Of a stretch of 64,000 nucleotides of DNA, positions 21,606 through 31,172 are shown one piece after another. The translations under genes and the position numbers were made by a program. Position 1 is the first letter of the stretch, and each line of letters begins with the position of its first letter. The DNA is from Oegoconia quadripuncta (Eukaryota; Arthropoda; Insecta; Lepidoptera; Autostichidae): assembly GCA_949316235.1 (NCBI GenBank), contig OX438741.1, forward strand, positions 18,849,124 to 18,913,123, in the 5' to 3' direction. The notes beneath the pieces are model-generated. The model saw nothing but the letters and a program-made list of their open reading frames with translations, did not search any database and was not told where the DNA came from.

Positions 21606-22217
21606 ATGGAAGAAATATTAGCGAATAAAAGGAAGGCAGAAAGGCTGAGATACACACGTATTAAAAATGATCCATGCAAAAAAGAAGAAATGAGAGAAAA
21701 AGAGCGTTTAAAGTACCAAAGAAAAAAAGAAAAAGGTCAAAGGAAGCTTGTTAAAGATATGAACCCGCGCGAGCATAGGGCTGCGAAAAAGGTATGGAAG
21801 GAGCATTGCTCTACTTATCGAGCTAAGAACAAGGCTTTGCAGGAAATTACGAATCGTTTTGTTAGGGAAAATACGCCTAATTCAGAACATGAGCAACCAG
21901 AAGTACGAATTTCAAAAGAATATACAGCAAGTGAGAAAAGAAAGATACGCGCTAAAAAGTTGCGAGAAAAGGTTCTTAGAAATAAAAACGAGAAGATTAC
22001 TCAATACAAAAAGAAACTTGAAAAATATAAGAAGAGAATACAGAGATTAGAAAAAAAGAAACAGGATAAGAATACGTCAAATACAAAATTACAAAAAATG
22101 GTAGAAACACCTAAGTATCGAAAAGACATCGTAAAGAAGGCACTATTTGGTGAAGTGCTCAATGTACAACTGAAAGAAAACTATAATAAATTGAAAACCT
22201 ACTGTACCTGTTTTTGA
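21606..22217 (+). CDS. Lysine-rich coiled-coil protein of the TIR element, 203 aa
   Basis: Very basic. Residues 1-60 are a Lys/Arg/Glu-rich block (AERLRYTRIKNDP, then KERLKYQRKKEKG); about 60-85 contains REHRAAKKVWKEH; about 105-160 is a strong predicted coiled coil of K/E/R heptads; about 168-200 is a short tail (KKALFGEVLNVQLKENY). Similar N-terminal blocks occur, from memory, in multi-copy uncharacterised invertebrate proteins that look transposon-borne. No DDE residues, zinc finger or enzyme motif is visible. The start at 21606 is the first ATG of this frame. An ATG at 21577 opens M-P-P-K-K-R-V but runs into a stop in another frame, as if one base of an A run was lost, so the true N-terminus is probably slightly longer and broken here. 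DNA binding within the element is an inference. Confidence 0.6.
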   Translation: MEEILANKRKAERLRYTRIKNDPCKKEEMREKERLKYQRKKEKGQRKLVKDMNPREHRAAKKVWKEHCSTYRAKNKALQEITNRFVRENTPNSEHEQPEVRISKEYTASEKRKIRAKKLREKVLRNKNEKITQYKKKLEKYKKRIQRLEKKKQDKNTSNTKLQKMVETPKYRKDIVKKALFGEVLNVQLKENYNKLKTYCTCF

Positions 22218-22289
22218 AAAATAGTTTAAATTTAAGTAAGGTTTAATAGTTCCTTAAAAGCAAATGCAAGACTGATTTTGTTGTGAAGG

Positions 22290-22407
22290 TTAAATATAGT
22301 ATGTTGTTATGTTGATTATGTTAGACATGTTAAATATAGTATGTTGTTTTGTTGATTATGTCTGACATGTTTAATTATAGTGTTGTTTTGTTGATTATGT
22401 CTGACAT
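22290..22407 (+). repeat. Three tandem units in the 3' UTR
   Basis: About 2.5-3 units of 40-47 bp, each with GTTGTTTTGTTGATTATGTC and ending GACATG, directly after the stop codon region of the 203-codon ORF. Confidence 0.7.
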
Positions 22408-22501
22408 TGTTATAATTACATGAAGAAAATCTAGTTAGTACTTTTGTTTTGTTGAAAGCGATGAATGTTATTTTTTTATTTTAAAATGTTGTACCATTCA
22501 G

Positions 22502-22507
22502 AATAAA
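22502..22507 (+). terminator. Candidate poly-A signal AATAAA
   Basis: AATAAA about 285 bp after the stop codon; a second, ATAAAATAAAC, lies near 22752. Either could end the transcript inside the element. Confidence 0.35.
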
Positions 22508-23329
22508 CGAAATTTAGTTTACTCTGGTTGCCACAGATTCAGGCCTAACACCTTAATGTACTTTTAATGTTGATTTCGTTACAAAACGTGATTTTATATT
22601 CTAACCTGACTTATTATGTTGTAAGCCTTACGTTCTATATTCATGTGTTCATAAGGTAAAAAGAGGTTACTGAAAATATTACGATTTTCAGTATCACCTT
22701 CATATTGCTTTATTTTTGATACACTTAAAACATTTGATACAAAATTTGATATAAAATAAACATTTTATTCAAATAATAATTCGTTTTTTCAATCATAAAA
22801 CCAGTCCCCTGGTAATTTAAACAGTCCCCTGTCGCGCATTTTCCAAAAATCGTCCATAACTCGTAAAATCGGCCGAAATTTTTCCGGCCTTCACATGTAA
22901 CTTGAATAACTTAATGTTGTCTATAAATTAATGTATAAATTTTAATAAACAAATTAAAAAAATGGTCGGGACATCGTTGTATGGACGATTTGAGACTTTA
23001 CAGAGAAAGGCCCATATATATGTTACTCTCTCGTCTAGCGAACGTAATTGATCAATGTGAAACTTATTTTTATGGTTCGCTGGCTCTAGTCGTTTCAGTG
23101 TTGCTATAATTGTAAAAAAGTGTTTTTGTTACAAAAAATCGCTACTCAATTTATTGTTGTTTATTAGTCTTTTTTCTTATTTATTAGCAACTTGATAAAC
23201 AGCCACTTTACTGCGTCTATTTGATTGGGCCGAGTCATGCCATGAAGAGTGAATGTGTTATATGAACATGTATATAAATCTAGAAATAAATGGCGGTGAC
23301 ACACAGAGTCACTCACGACCTTTATTTAG

Positions 23330-23600
23330 GTTTAAATGGGTCAGATGTATCCCAAACATTAAAAGTTTAATGCTTGAAACAACATCCATGGTTCACTTTA
23401 CGAAATATACTGATATGCACACGTGACTTTCGCCGTTAAAACATACAAGTCTATAGATATTTTTGGTGAAAGTCCTTTCGGTGCCTTTAGCAGCACCCAA
23501 GTAACTATTAAGTAGGTAATCTTGTGCCCACGGGAAGAGAAGGGTAGGTTCTATCCACCACACGGCACCGATCTCCTTATTTCTTATTTCCAACTTTAAA
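23330..23600 (+). repeat. Family X repeat
   Basis: It shares TATCCCAAACATTAAAAGTT, AACATCCATGGTTCAC, ATGCACACGTGA and CGCCGTTAAAAC with 47400-47690, 58859-59330 and 63600-63760. It is a dispersed repeat of unknown class, with no coding. Confidence 0.65.
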
Positions 23601-23643
23601 GAAAAAAATTCGTGGAAGAAAATTTACCAGTGATGAAGAGTTG

Positions 23644-23830
23644 CCATACAATACAAATACACTTTATTGTGCAAAAAGAGAACATACATTTTACAAAACA
23701 CAATACTAAGAGTACCTACAATTAGGCGGCCTTATCACTAAAAGCGATCTCTTCCAGGCAACCTTTGGGTGTAGGAGTATAACTTTATAGAACAGGCAGG
23801 TTGTGTATAATACGAATGCAGATATGAAAT
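23644..23830 (-). mobile_element. LINE-L 3' end
   Basis: Reverse-oriented: ACAATACAAATACACTTTAT, then CACTAAAAGCGATCTCTTCC and AGGCAACCTTTGGGTGTA, close to 3066-3240. Confidence 0.82.
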
Positions 23831-24190
23831 ACCTACATAATCAATTACTTATTTAATAAACAAAAACTAAAACCATACATTTATACATATATATTATATA
23901 CATAAATAGCTATATATATATATACATATAGATGGATACCACATACATAACAAAATAATACACACATAAGTATCTTATAAATATATAATAAAAAAATTAA
24001 AGAATTTGTGAAGCAAAATTAGGTACTAATTAATGATGACCAGTGAAAAAAATAAAAAATAATAATAACAATAATAAAGAGAAAGAGTAGATGCAAGCGG
24101 TTCATTCACGATAAAAATTCTGAATACTTATTCAAAGGTATAGAAATGTTAGCTCAGCGATCTAAAACATGTGCTACAATTAGAGGAGAC
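23831..24190. other. Gene-free, AT microsatellite-rich
   Basis: (AT)n runs near 23887-23930 and AAT/ATA repeats near 24050-24075. No gene. Confidence 0.45.
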
Positions 24191-24440
24191 TACAGGGTGA
24201 ATATGAATTCGTGTAATTCCCATTAAGAGTGGTGACGCCATTTCTGATTACGAACTACTTTCACCAAGGTACTATAGTTGAATTCGATAAAATAATTTTT
24301 CATTACCCATACAAAGTAAACCATTCTGTAACCACATTTAGTATAGAAGTCCAACGACTTTCGGCTGAATTCGGCTATAGTTCCTAGTAGAAAATTATTC
24401 GTAATCAGGAGTGGAGTCAGCGGTAAACAGGAATTATACG
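24191..24440. mobile_element. Foldback MITE, arms about 75 bp
   Basis: It starts TACAGGGTG. The left arm (24205-24283: AATTCGTGTAATTCCC, TGATTACGAACTACTTTC, ACTATAGTTGAATTCG) pairs with the right arm (24366-24440) almost throughout. The right terminal nine bases are missing where SINE-A begins. Its small relative is at 13850-13965. Confidence 0.75.
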
Positions 24441-24442
24441 AA

Positions 24443-24689
24443 TTTGGTTTGGTTGGTGGTAGGGCATTTTAAATGTCCGCCTGGCTAGCTACCACCATCT
24501 TATCTAAATCTGCCGCCAAGCAGCAATGTTAATAGCATTGTCGTGTTCCGGTTGTCAGAGATAAGATAGCCAGTCCCCCAAATGTGTTGGGGTTTCCGGG
24601 TCAGTACGCTTCCATCTTCGACCTCATCTTCACTTAACACCAGGTGTGATTGAGGTCAAGTACCAACCCGTTATGCATAAAAAAAAAAA
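24443..24689 (+). mobile_element. SINE-A copy 7, head missing
   Basis: Starts at TTTGGTTTGGTTGGTGG and runs to poly-A. It abuts the foldback element, which apparently marks the truncation point. Confidence 0.92.
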
Positions 24690-24734
24690 TTGACTCCGGT
24701 ATATTGAAAAGTCATGTGGCTTCTATTTAATTTC

Positions 24735-25005
24735 TACTTCTATAACCCTTTCTCTCTTCAATTTAAGAGCTATTCTCTTGTCGGTGGAGTCCTTTCCACA
24801 CTTCTCTAAATTCCGCCTTTTCTTTGACTTCCTGATACAACATAGCATTTACTTTTTCTTTTACTTGTACAATCTATGTTCTTCTAGGCCTCTTCTCTTC
24901 CTGTTCCGCTTAACTTTTCCTCCAGTGATGTTCTTGATAAAGTTGTCCGTGTCGCATCAGATGACCCAACACCTTTCCCCTTCAGTTTTCAATTATCTTC
25001 AATAA
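24735..25005 (-). mobile_element. LINE-N1 C-terminal remnant
   Basis: Translated in reverse, shifted frames give a VKEKVNAMLYQEVKEKAEFR-like stretch and HVMRH-like motifs, typical of the region after the reverse transcriptase in LINEs with an ALYGCETW motif (compare 44235-44640). Stops and frameshifts make it a dead fragment. Confidence 0.6.
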
Positions 25006-25499
25006 CACCTATAACCTGCTCTTTCTATTATTATTTCGTCCTATTAGGACAATTTATTATGGGACACACCAAATATGCTACCAATGGGATAACCGATTGT
25101 ACATAGTCATGATATTTATCGTACATCATTGGATACCGCAGCGATAATGCGTGATTGCCGACTGTGGCTACACCATCGCGTCACCGTTAGCTTCAACTCG
25201 ACTCCGCAACGGTACACAGGCAGAGATTTCACACTCCGTAGACCATTCCAACTCGTTCGCCTGTTACATCGAAATATACCGGCACTTTTTACATTTCTGT
25301 GTTGTTAATCACTGAACTATAAATATTTACCTCATCAACAGTCATCGGATACACAGTCTATTGGTCTAATAACAAGCGAGGGGCAGGGAGAGAACAATCG
25401 AACAGACATCCAAAAACTCATAGATGATCATTGCTGCTGACTTGCAGAGCCTCGAACAACGTAGAACCTAATGAAATCAATTGTACCCTTTGCAATGTA
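25006..25499. other. Gene-free stretch
   Basis: No recognisable repeat or coding motif. Confidence 0.3.
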
Positions 25500-25640
25500 A
25501 TGTTTTAAAAAGAGCAAACCTTCGAGTTTCGTGCTTGTTCTTCTTGGAAAGTTGCCTTTTGAAAAAGCGGTAGCCTAAGAAAATGTAAAATCTATTTGAA
25601 GTGTACCCTTTGTTCTACAAAATAAATACTTTTTTACTTT
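25500..25640 (+). mobile_element. LINE-E 3' end
   Basis: AAAAGAGCAAACCTTCGAGT, then CTACAAAATAAATAC. Same layout as the reverse copy at 41955-42117. Confidence 0.7.
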
Positions 25641-25727
25641 ACCAGTCCTTTGCTTTACAGATTTTAAAAACAACATAGTGAAGAACATTACTTTATTAAA
25701 TTTTCCAAAGTACCTACTCATATCGTG

Positions 25728-26000
25728 ATGACGATGTCCACTGCTGAACATAGGCCTCATAAAAGTCATATAGCCCAACGGATTAGTAAGTTGAAGAGGC
25801 AGTGGGCAGGGCACATAGCTCGCAGAACGGATGGCCGGTGGGGTATTAAAGTTCTCGAATGGAGACCACGCACCGGCAAGCGCAACGTAGGAATGTCCAC
25901 TCACCTGATGACGGTCGCGGGAAGTCGCTGGATGCAGGCCGCTTTCAAGCAGTCGCTCTGGAAATCTATAGGGGGGAGGCCTATGTTCAAGTATTTGTAC
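25728..26000 (+). pseudogene. LINE-D (RTE-like) C-terminus, frameshifted
   Basis: The frame from about 25765 encodes ISKLKRQWAGHIARRTDGRW and then VLEWRPRTGKRNVG. After a frameshift near the NVG region it continues GSRWMQAAFKQSLWKSIG. This is the familiar C-terminal end of RTE-type LINE proteins, after the reverse transcriptase domain. A short piece of the same 3' end in opposite orientation (TCCACTGCTGAACATAGGCC) precedes it at 25728-25750, so two fragments meet head to head. Confidence 0.78.
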
Positions 26001-26003
26001 TAG

Positions 26004-26452
26004 TTGCTGAAGTAGAAATCGATTTTACGAAGGCTTTTTGACGTACAAGGCTTTATAAGTTCGAGAAGTTAATTAGGAACTTTGGTTCATAAGAAAACTT
26101 TTATTGCTTTTCGTAATAGGTAACTACGTACGGTCGGTTCCCCAAGTTACTATTACAGGTAAGGATAACTTAGAACTGACCAGGTTGAGATGTAAGGCTT
26201 GTTGGTGTATCTAAGCGCACTCCCTCTGCCCGCCGAAGCATGGAAACACTCGTATTAAAATGCCATTAGTGGTCAACCAAATTTGCCATAAGTATTTAAC
26301 TTAACTAGACCAAGCGAAATTCACTTCTTTTTAGTATAAAATAAACTTGTGTTAGAAATTGTGTTACACATGTTTGTTGCGGATCCCCAAATTAGCTGCC
26401 GTCGATCGGTGATTTAAAGCAAAAACATTTAATAAACTAGAAAAGCATTTTA
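26004..26452. other. Gene-free stretch
   Basis: No supported feature. Confidence 0.3.
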
Positions 26453-26559
26453 TTGTGTACAAGCGACATTGTCAACAGACAAACCAAATGCACATCGGGT
26501 CCATTGCCAAAAGTGACAGATTTACTTTTAAAAACTAATAGAAAGTCCACAATGTTAGC

Positions 26560-26931
26560 TTATATAAAATTATACATTATTAAGAAGCTAAGCAGCGTGA
26601 AAGAACACGTAGTGACAAAGATTGAAAAAGGTATGCTGATGATTTATACATGTGGAGAGGATGAATGAAGACTAACGAAAGAGATATACCATGCGAATAT
26701 GGATGGTAGTGTTGGTAGGGGAAGACCATGGCGAACGTATCATGATCAAATCGGGGAAGTCTTAAAGAAAGGCCAAATCAGTAGTACCCTAAATCGACGA
26801 GCATGTATGTACAACCTTATAAGAGTGAATGAAGTAAAAGAGGTGTGTCAGGATCGTAGCAAGTGGAAGTTTGTAGTCTCCGCCTACCCCGGCGGGAAAC
26901 AGGCTGACTTTATGTATGTATGTATGTAAAC
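26560..26931 (+). pseudogene. LINE-N2 C-terminal remnant
   Basis: An open frame at 26699-26929 encodes GRGRPWRTYHDQIGEVLKKG, then CMYNLIRVNEVKEVCQDRSKW and a VVSAYPGGKQADF ending, followed by a (TATG)n tail. The motif order is that of the extreme C-terminus of a LINE polyprotein. The sequence upstream to about 26560 is the same domain with stops. The reverse copy is at 54030-54385. Confidence 0.75.
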
Positions 26932-27390
26932 AGTTGGTAATGATTTACCTAAACATTTTCTTGACAGTAAACATAACAGGAGTACCGACGTAATAGGTGT
27001 CTACTTAGTCACAATAGAATGTAATAATAGAATGCGAAGACTTCAGAAACCTTTGTAGCTTCTATTTGTTGGCTTATTTGGTAAGGAGCCGTGCTCTTTG
27101 AAACGGGAGAATTTAAGGACTAATTACAGACTCCGCTTATACTGGCTAAGGAAAATGTTATAAATTGTTGAGGAAAATCAAATAGAAGTGCCAGAGAGGC
27201 GTTAAATAAATAAGGAAGGAATGCAAAAACATGCAAAATAGATAATACAAGCGTTGAATATAGTCTGAAGGTATACTCATGTTGCAGTCGCATTTGTTAT
27301 TCTTTTTCGATTACACAAGGTTAAGTTAAGCAAGGAACCACTAGTCATTCTTCGGAAGGCACGATAATAAGTCGGTCCTGAGGGCGGAGT
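26932..27390. other. Gene-free stretch
   Basis: No supported feature. Confidence 0.3.
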
Positions 27391-27562
27391 GTGAGTTTTG
27401 TTTCGACCTAACTTTACTACCGCGTTCACGTTTACGTGACGATTTGTATGAAGAAATGTGCAGCGCCTCTAGCGAATAGTTTGCAAAACGATTTTTTTCA
27501 TAGATACTTTTTGCGTAAACGCGAACGCGATGGTAAAGTTAAAAACGAGACAAAACTCGCAC
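27391..27562. mobile_element. Foldback MITE, 172 bp
   Basis: The left arm 27391-27437 (GTGAGTTTTGTTTCGAC, AACTTTACTACCGCGTTC) pairs with the right arm 27514-27562 over about 47 bp with few mismatches. There is no coding. Similar GTGCGAGTTTTGTCTCG-type MITEs are known to me from Lepidoptera, but that is from memory. Confidence 0.75.
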
Positions 27563-27599
27563 TTCACACACTGGTTGTTTTCCATTTGAACCATACCAC

Positions 27600-27760
27600 T
27601 GAAGAATCGTGAAGTCATTTCGGTTGCCTACAGGGGCTGCATAAATACCAAGTGGCCACTAGTCTGACACAAACCCATCAACTTTAACCGGACCCGCGTA
27701 ATCGCCCCAACACTCTCCCAGTGACGTGAAAGGCTGTTGCTGATGTAATATGTGTGAATC
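27600..27760 (+). repeat. Family G repeat, copy 2
   Basis: CTACAGGGGCTGCATAAATA, GTGGCCACTAGTCTGACACA and AACCCATCAA, aligned with 40545-40705. Confidence 0.6.
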
Positions 27761-27787
27761 TTTAATCTACATGGCAATTCATTTTTT

Positions 27788-27830
27788 AACCGCCTCCGTG
27801 GCTTAAAGTTAACAACATAAGACTTTACAA
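27788..27830 (+). mobile_element. SINE-A copy 8, head only
   Basis: AACCGCCTCCGTGGCTTAA then AACAACAT and GACTTTAC: the A-box half of a diverged copy. Confidence 0.6.
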
Positions 27831-28123
27831 AATGGATGTCGATTTGATATACTCCTACAATTAGTATAGATAAACAGCGAAAGTCAATTTCTAAGAATCC
27901 CCGTTGGAAATAATCCAAGATTCAACATTAGCAGATAGTCTTGTCGCGACTCTGTCTTACAAACTTAAAAGTAAACCAATTTAACTTATCTAATCGGTAA
28001 AACGCTCGTCGTTTCACTACGAGATCGAATCAGGTCCATCCGTAGAAGAACGTAAGTCACTGACATAGACCACCGAATTAATAACTTGAAGCAGTGGGCA
28101 GAACACAGCTCGGAAAACTGATG

Positions 28124-28362
28124 GTTTTCTTATGCTCGACGGGTTAGCACTTGATCACAATAACATTTCAAGATAGGTGAAAATGAGATGTTAAGTGGAA
28201 ACGTACTGACCCGGAAACCACATCTTATGTGGGAGACTGGCTAACTTATCTCTGACAACCGGAACACAACAATGCTACTAACATTACTGTTTGGCGGCAG
28301 ATTTAGATAAGATGATGGTAGCAGCCAGGCGGGCATTTAAAATGCCCTACCACCAACCAAAC
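28124..28362 (-). mobile_element. SINE-A copy 9, diverged, head missing
   Basis: Reverse-oriented body and tail, with a rearranged tail segment near 28160-28195. Confidence 0.82.
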
Positions 28363-28379
28363 TAGTATATACTAGTATA

Positions 28380-28527
28380 TTAAACTAAATATCAAATACT
28401 TGCTTATCATCCAAATAATCATTTTATAATAACATTTTGTCAGGCAGACGTTCACAGCGTTTTCTCACAGGGTAGGCAGAATGTTATAATTCTGCTGTTA
28501 AATATCAATTTTCAATTTGCTGTTTAA
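28380..28527 (+). mobile_element. Family I MITE, copy 1
   Basis: A 148-bp unit starting TTAAAC and ending GTTTAA, nearly identical to 57821-57972 (words TTGCTTATCATCCAAATA, GTTCACAGCGTTTTCTCAC, TTATAATTCTGCTGTTAAAT). It has a short inverted terminus and no ORF. Confidence 0.75.
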
Positions 28528-28690
28528 TGAAAACTCTACTCTACTCTCTACCAACTCTACCAACAAAAGTTCTAGGATTGAGACTACTCACTGATAAGCG
28601 CAGCGTAGGACGTCCACTCACTAGGTGGAAATCTATATTCAACAGTGAAGGTCCACTGGCAGATGTGATATGATGATGATTTATTCAGAT

Positions 28691-29501
28691 GGGACAGTAA
28701 ATTTTTTCGGCAATGGCTGATAGGGCGCCGCCATTAGTTGGAGCTGACCTGCACTCTGCTCATTAGAGACGTTTTCTGTTTGCGTCAAATGGCATAGAAG
28801 CCGTCACTGCGCTTCTATGGGAACATTAGTGATGCTGTGCTGTAGCTGAGTAACTCCAATAGCGCCGCGAAGACATAATTATACTGGCCTTGTAGAGAAT
28901 TTGACATTTCAGTGAAGTTGAACCACACATGATGTGTGTATAGGACACCTGACAAGTTTTAATTTTTTTATGTATCAGTTACACTAGACGTGAAGTCAAG
29001 ATAAGGCCAAAAGAACCCTCAAGTTATTTAAGAAACAATCTTCCTGGTTAATAAAATATAAGAAACTCTTGAAACGAGTATATGTTAAAATGTTAAAAGA
29101 CATGACCAATTGCCAGCTCTATGCAAGTTTTGACATGTATCCGGATGAAAACTCTCGCGCACGATTCTATTCACAATGATCTTCCCAGACTCTCCCTTTC
29201 CATGTTCAATTAAACTAAACTATATTGTGTGACTTTCGTCGCCGTTGACCGCATTTTTGGATATGATCTTGACAGTAAACGAGCTATTGTGTTAAATTTA
29301 TGTGGGAACTGTTTTAGTGTTACGATATTATCTTGTTGTAGTATGTTGTGGGTATCTAAAAAGTGAAATTATTGTCAAAATTCACTTCTGCGTAAATCCG
29401 TAACCATTCATTCACTGCGTTTAAAATAATAGTAACATTCAAACTTGTAAGATTTAAATACTGTCATAAATGGCGATATATTTAATTTTACGCGAATTAC
29501 G
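28691..29501. other. Gene-free stretch
   Basis: No repeat with a second copy in the window and no coding motif. Confidence 0.3.
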
Positions 29502-29593
29502 GTAGCGTCGGTGGCTCAGTGGAGGAGACGCAGTCTCCCAATTTGGGAGGTCCGGGTTCAATCCCCAGGCAGGCCATGTACCAATGAGTTTCA
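29502..29593 (+). mobile_element. SINE-C head
   Basis: GTCGGTGGCTCAGTGGAGGA (A box) and GGGTTCAATCCCCAGGCAGG (B box), then CATGTACCAATGAGTTTCA. It is cut where the 29594 hairpin begins. Confidence 0.85.
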
Positions 29594-29735
29594 ATTCGGA
29601 TGTACACCAACTAAACTAAACTAAAACTAGTTTTAAAGTAGTACTGTCTCTTTCTCCCTGGAGCAGTACGATGCGACGGCACCACTCCAAAACTGGTTTT
29701 AGTTTAGTTGGTGTACATCCGAATCGACACCATAT
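29594..29735. mobile_element. 142-bp hairpin element
   Basis: Left arm ATTCGGATGTACACCAACTA followed by AACTAAACTAAAAC. The right arm is its complement with few differences. The loop itself contains AGTACTG..CAGTAC. It sits exactly at the break of a SINE-C, so it probably inserted there. Confidence 0.75.
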
Positions 29736-30152
29736 CTACAAAATTCTTTGTTCAGTTATATCATATTTCATATACATAGTTACATATACGTTGATAGATA
29801 CCTGTATACATAAATACATACCTATATATGAATATATTTAATTAGATTAAATTCTGAATATCATTGTATAAATTGTGCACAGCATCTGATCAGTTGACTA
29901 GAAGCAAATTGACCTAGAATAATTTTACAGTAGAACAGAAGAAAACAAGTTTTATATCCTACTACAATTACACGAAAATGTAATGATGAGTTAAAAATAA
30001 TTATCAAAACAATTTGCAGTCATGTATTGTAGGAATGTCATGTCTTTAAGTCTGCTCACGATCGCTTCCTGCAACTCGTGCGCATACTCTGCTACAGCAG
30101 AATGTAACGTTATATCGCCATGTTTTTAAATGCGACAAATTAAATGCCATTT
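29736..30152. other. Gene-free stretch
   Basis: AT-rich with TATA-type tetranucleotide words. No gene. Confidence 0.3.
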
Positions 30153-30500
30153 TCGATTCCCAGGCAGGCCATGTGCCAATGAGTTTTTAAATTTAATGTA
30201 ATTACTTATATGCATATCCGACTGCTCTTAATACGGCGAAGGAAAACATCGTGAGGAAATGAGGAGTTAAAAAAAGTAAAATTGACTATTTTAAGTGTAC
30301 TGTGTGTACCTACAAAATAAAGCATTTTTGACTTTGACATTGACACCTGCATGCCTGAGAAATAAAAATTCAAAGGCATGTGAAGTCCCCAACACGCATT
30401 GGGTTAGCGTGGCGGACTATGGCCCATACTCCCTCATTATACGAGGGAAGGTCTATATCCTTACACTGGTATGTTTACGGGCTGATGATGATGGTAGTAA
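30153..30500 (+). mobile_element. SINE-C, head truncated, interrupted by a LINE-E tail
   Basis: From the B-box arm (GATTCCCAGGCAGGCC) to the (GATGAT) end. At about 30260-30345 it is broken by 85 bp matching the LINE-E 3' end (ACTATTTTAAGTGTACTG, CTACAAAATAAAGCATTTTT). Confidence 0.8.
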
Positions 30501-30513
30501 ATTGTATTGTGGA

Positions 30514-30585
30514 TTTTTTTTATCCATAACGCGTTAGCACTTAACTTCAATCACACCTGATGTTAAGTGAAGATGAAGCCGAATT
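30514..30585 (-). mobile_element. SINE-A copy 10, tail only
   Basis: Reverse-oriented last 70 bp of the family. Confidence 0.85.
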
Positions 30586-30639
30586 AGATATTCGAAAAAT
30601 AGTTGATAAACTTAATACTTTTTTGGCGAAACGATTTTT

Positions 30640-30787
30640 GTAGTGGATGAGGATCCTGGCAGCGAACCCAACGGTTGTGGGCGCGAATCGCGCGAGGGGT
30701 TAATGTTTGTGTGATGGACACGAACTATTCCCGAGTCATGAATGTTTATTGTGACTAGATGATTGGTGTAAGTTTGCTAAATATTAC
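30640..30787 (+). mobile_element. SINE-B, internally deleted
   Basis: A head with TGTAGTGGATGAGGATCCTG, a damaged B box, and a body lacking the middle TATGTATGTTTATCCGTTAT segment. Confidence 0.75.
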
Positions 30788-30968
30788 GAGCTTTCCGCCT
30801 GCGTGGAATAGCTTTATAGCAGAAATGTCTTTATCCCGCGGGAACTATTAAATTTATCGGAATAAAAAATTACCTATGTTTTAATCCAGGGTATTACATA
30901 ATATGCACCAAATATTATCCAAATCCGTTCATCCGTTTCGCCGTGATTGAACAACAAACAAACAAACA
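30788..30968 (-). mobile_element. Family J (Helitron-like) fragment
   Basis: AGCTTTCCGCCTGCGTGGAA, TATCCCGCGGGAACTATT, then AAATCCGTTCATCCGTTTCG and a (CAAA)n stretch: the reverse of 57478-57805. The family ends GCGGGCGGAAAGCTAGT, where CTAG fits the CTRR end rule of Helitrons. That assignment is inferred. Confidence 0.65.
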
Positions 30969-31172
30969 AATGTTATTTGTTTATAACAAGCTTTCCGCTT
31001 GCGGCTTCGCGTGCGTGGAATAAATTTATCACCGAAATTCTTAATTCATAACTCCATCCATCCAAATTTCATCTAAATCCGTTTATCCATTATTTCGGTG
31101 CGGTTCAGTAGACATTTCCTTCCACGTACCGTTACTTTTTGGAATAAGCTCCCAGCGGATGTCTTGCCGAAC

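Larger units (their letters stand above)
20521..23014 (+). mobile_element. 2.5-kb TIR element carrying a spliced 203-codon gene
   Basis: The two ends carry the same sequence in inverted orientation: TGGGCCTTTCTCTGTAAAGT continuing as CT[A/C]AAATCG (20521-20548 and 22987-23014), with a looser continuation inward. The flanks are AT repeats, so the target duplication, possibly ATATAT, is ambiguous. The 10-bp word CAGTCCCCTG occurs at 20904, 21250, 21264, 22802 and 22822, and as its complement at 21287 and 21307, clustering near both ends. Between them lie a probable non-coding first exon, an intron, a lysine-rich ORF and poly-A signals. A SINE-B interrupts the intron. I cannot assign it to a named superfamily. 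Confidence 0.75.
28017..28690 (+). mobile_element. LINE-D fragment split by SINE-A and a family I MITE
   Basis: The left part 28017-28123 (GAAGCAGTGGGCAGAACACA, CTCGGAAAACTGATGG) and the right part 28560-28690 (AGCGCAGCGTAGGACGTCC, then a GATGATGAT end) are successive pieces of the LINE-D C-terminus, as in 25765-25900. The intervening 28124-28527 is foreign. Confidence 0.65.

Noticed and set aside
23220..23330. Possible solo LTR (TATATAAATCTAGAAATAAA)
   Set aside because: No matching TG..CA ends, partner LTR, primer-binding site or gag-pol remnant could be found.
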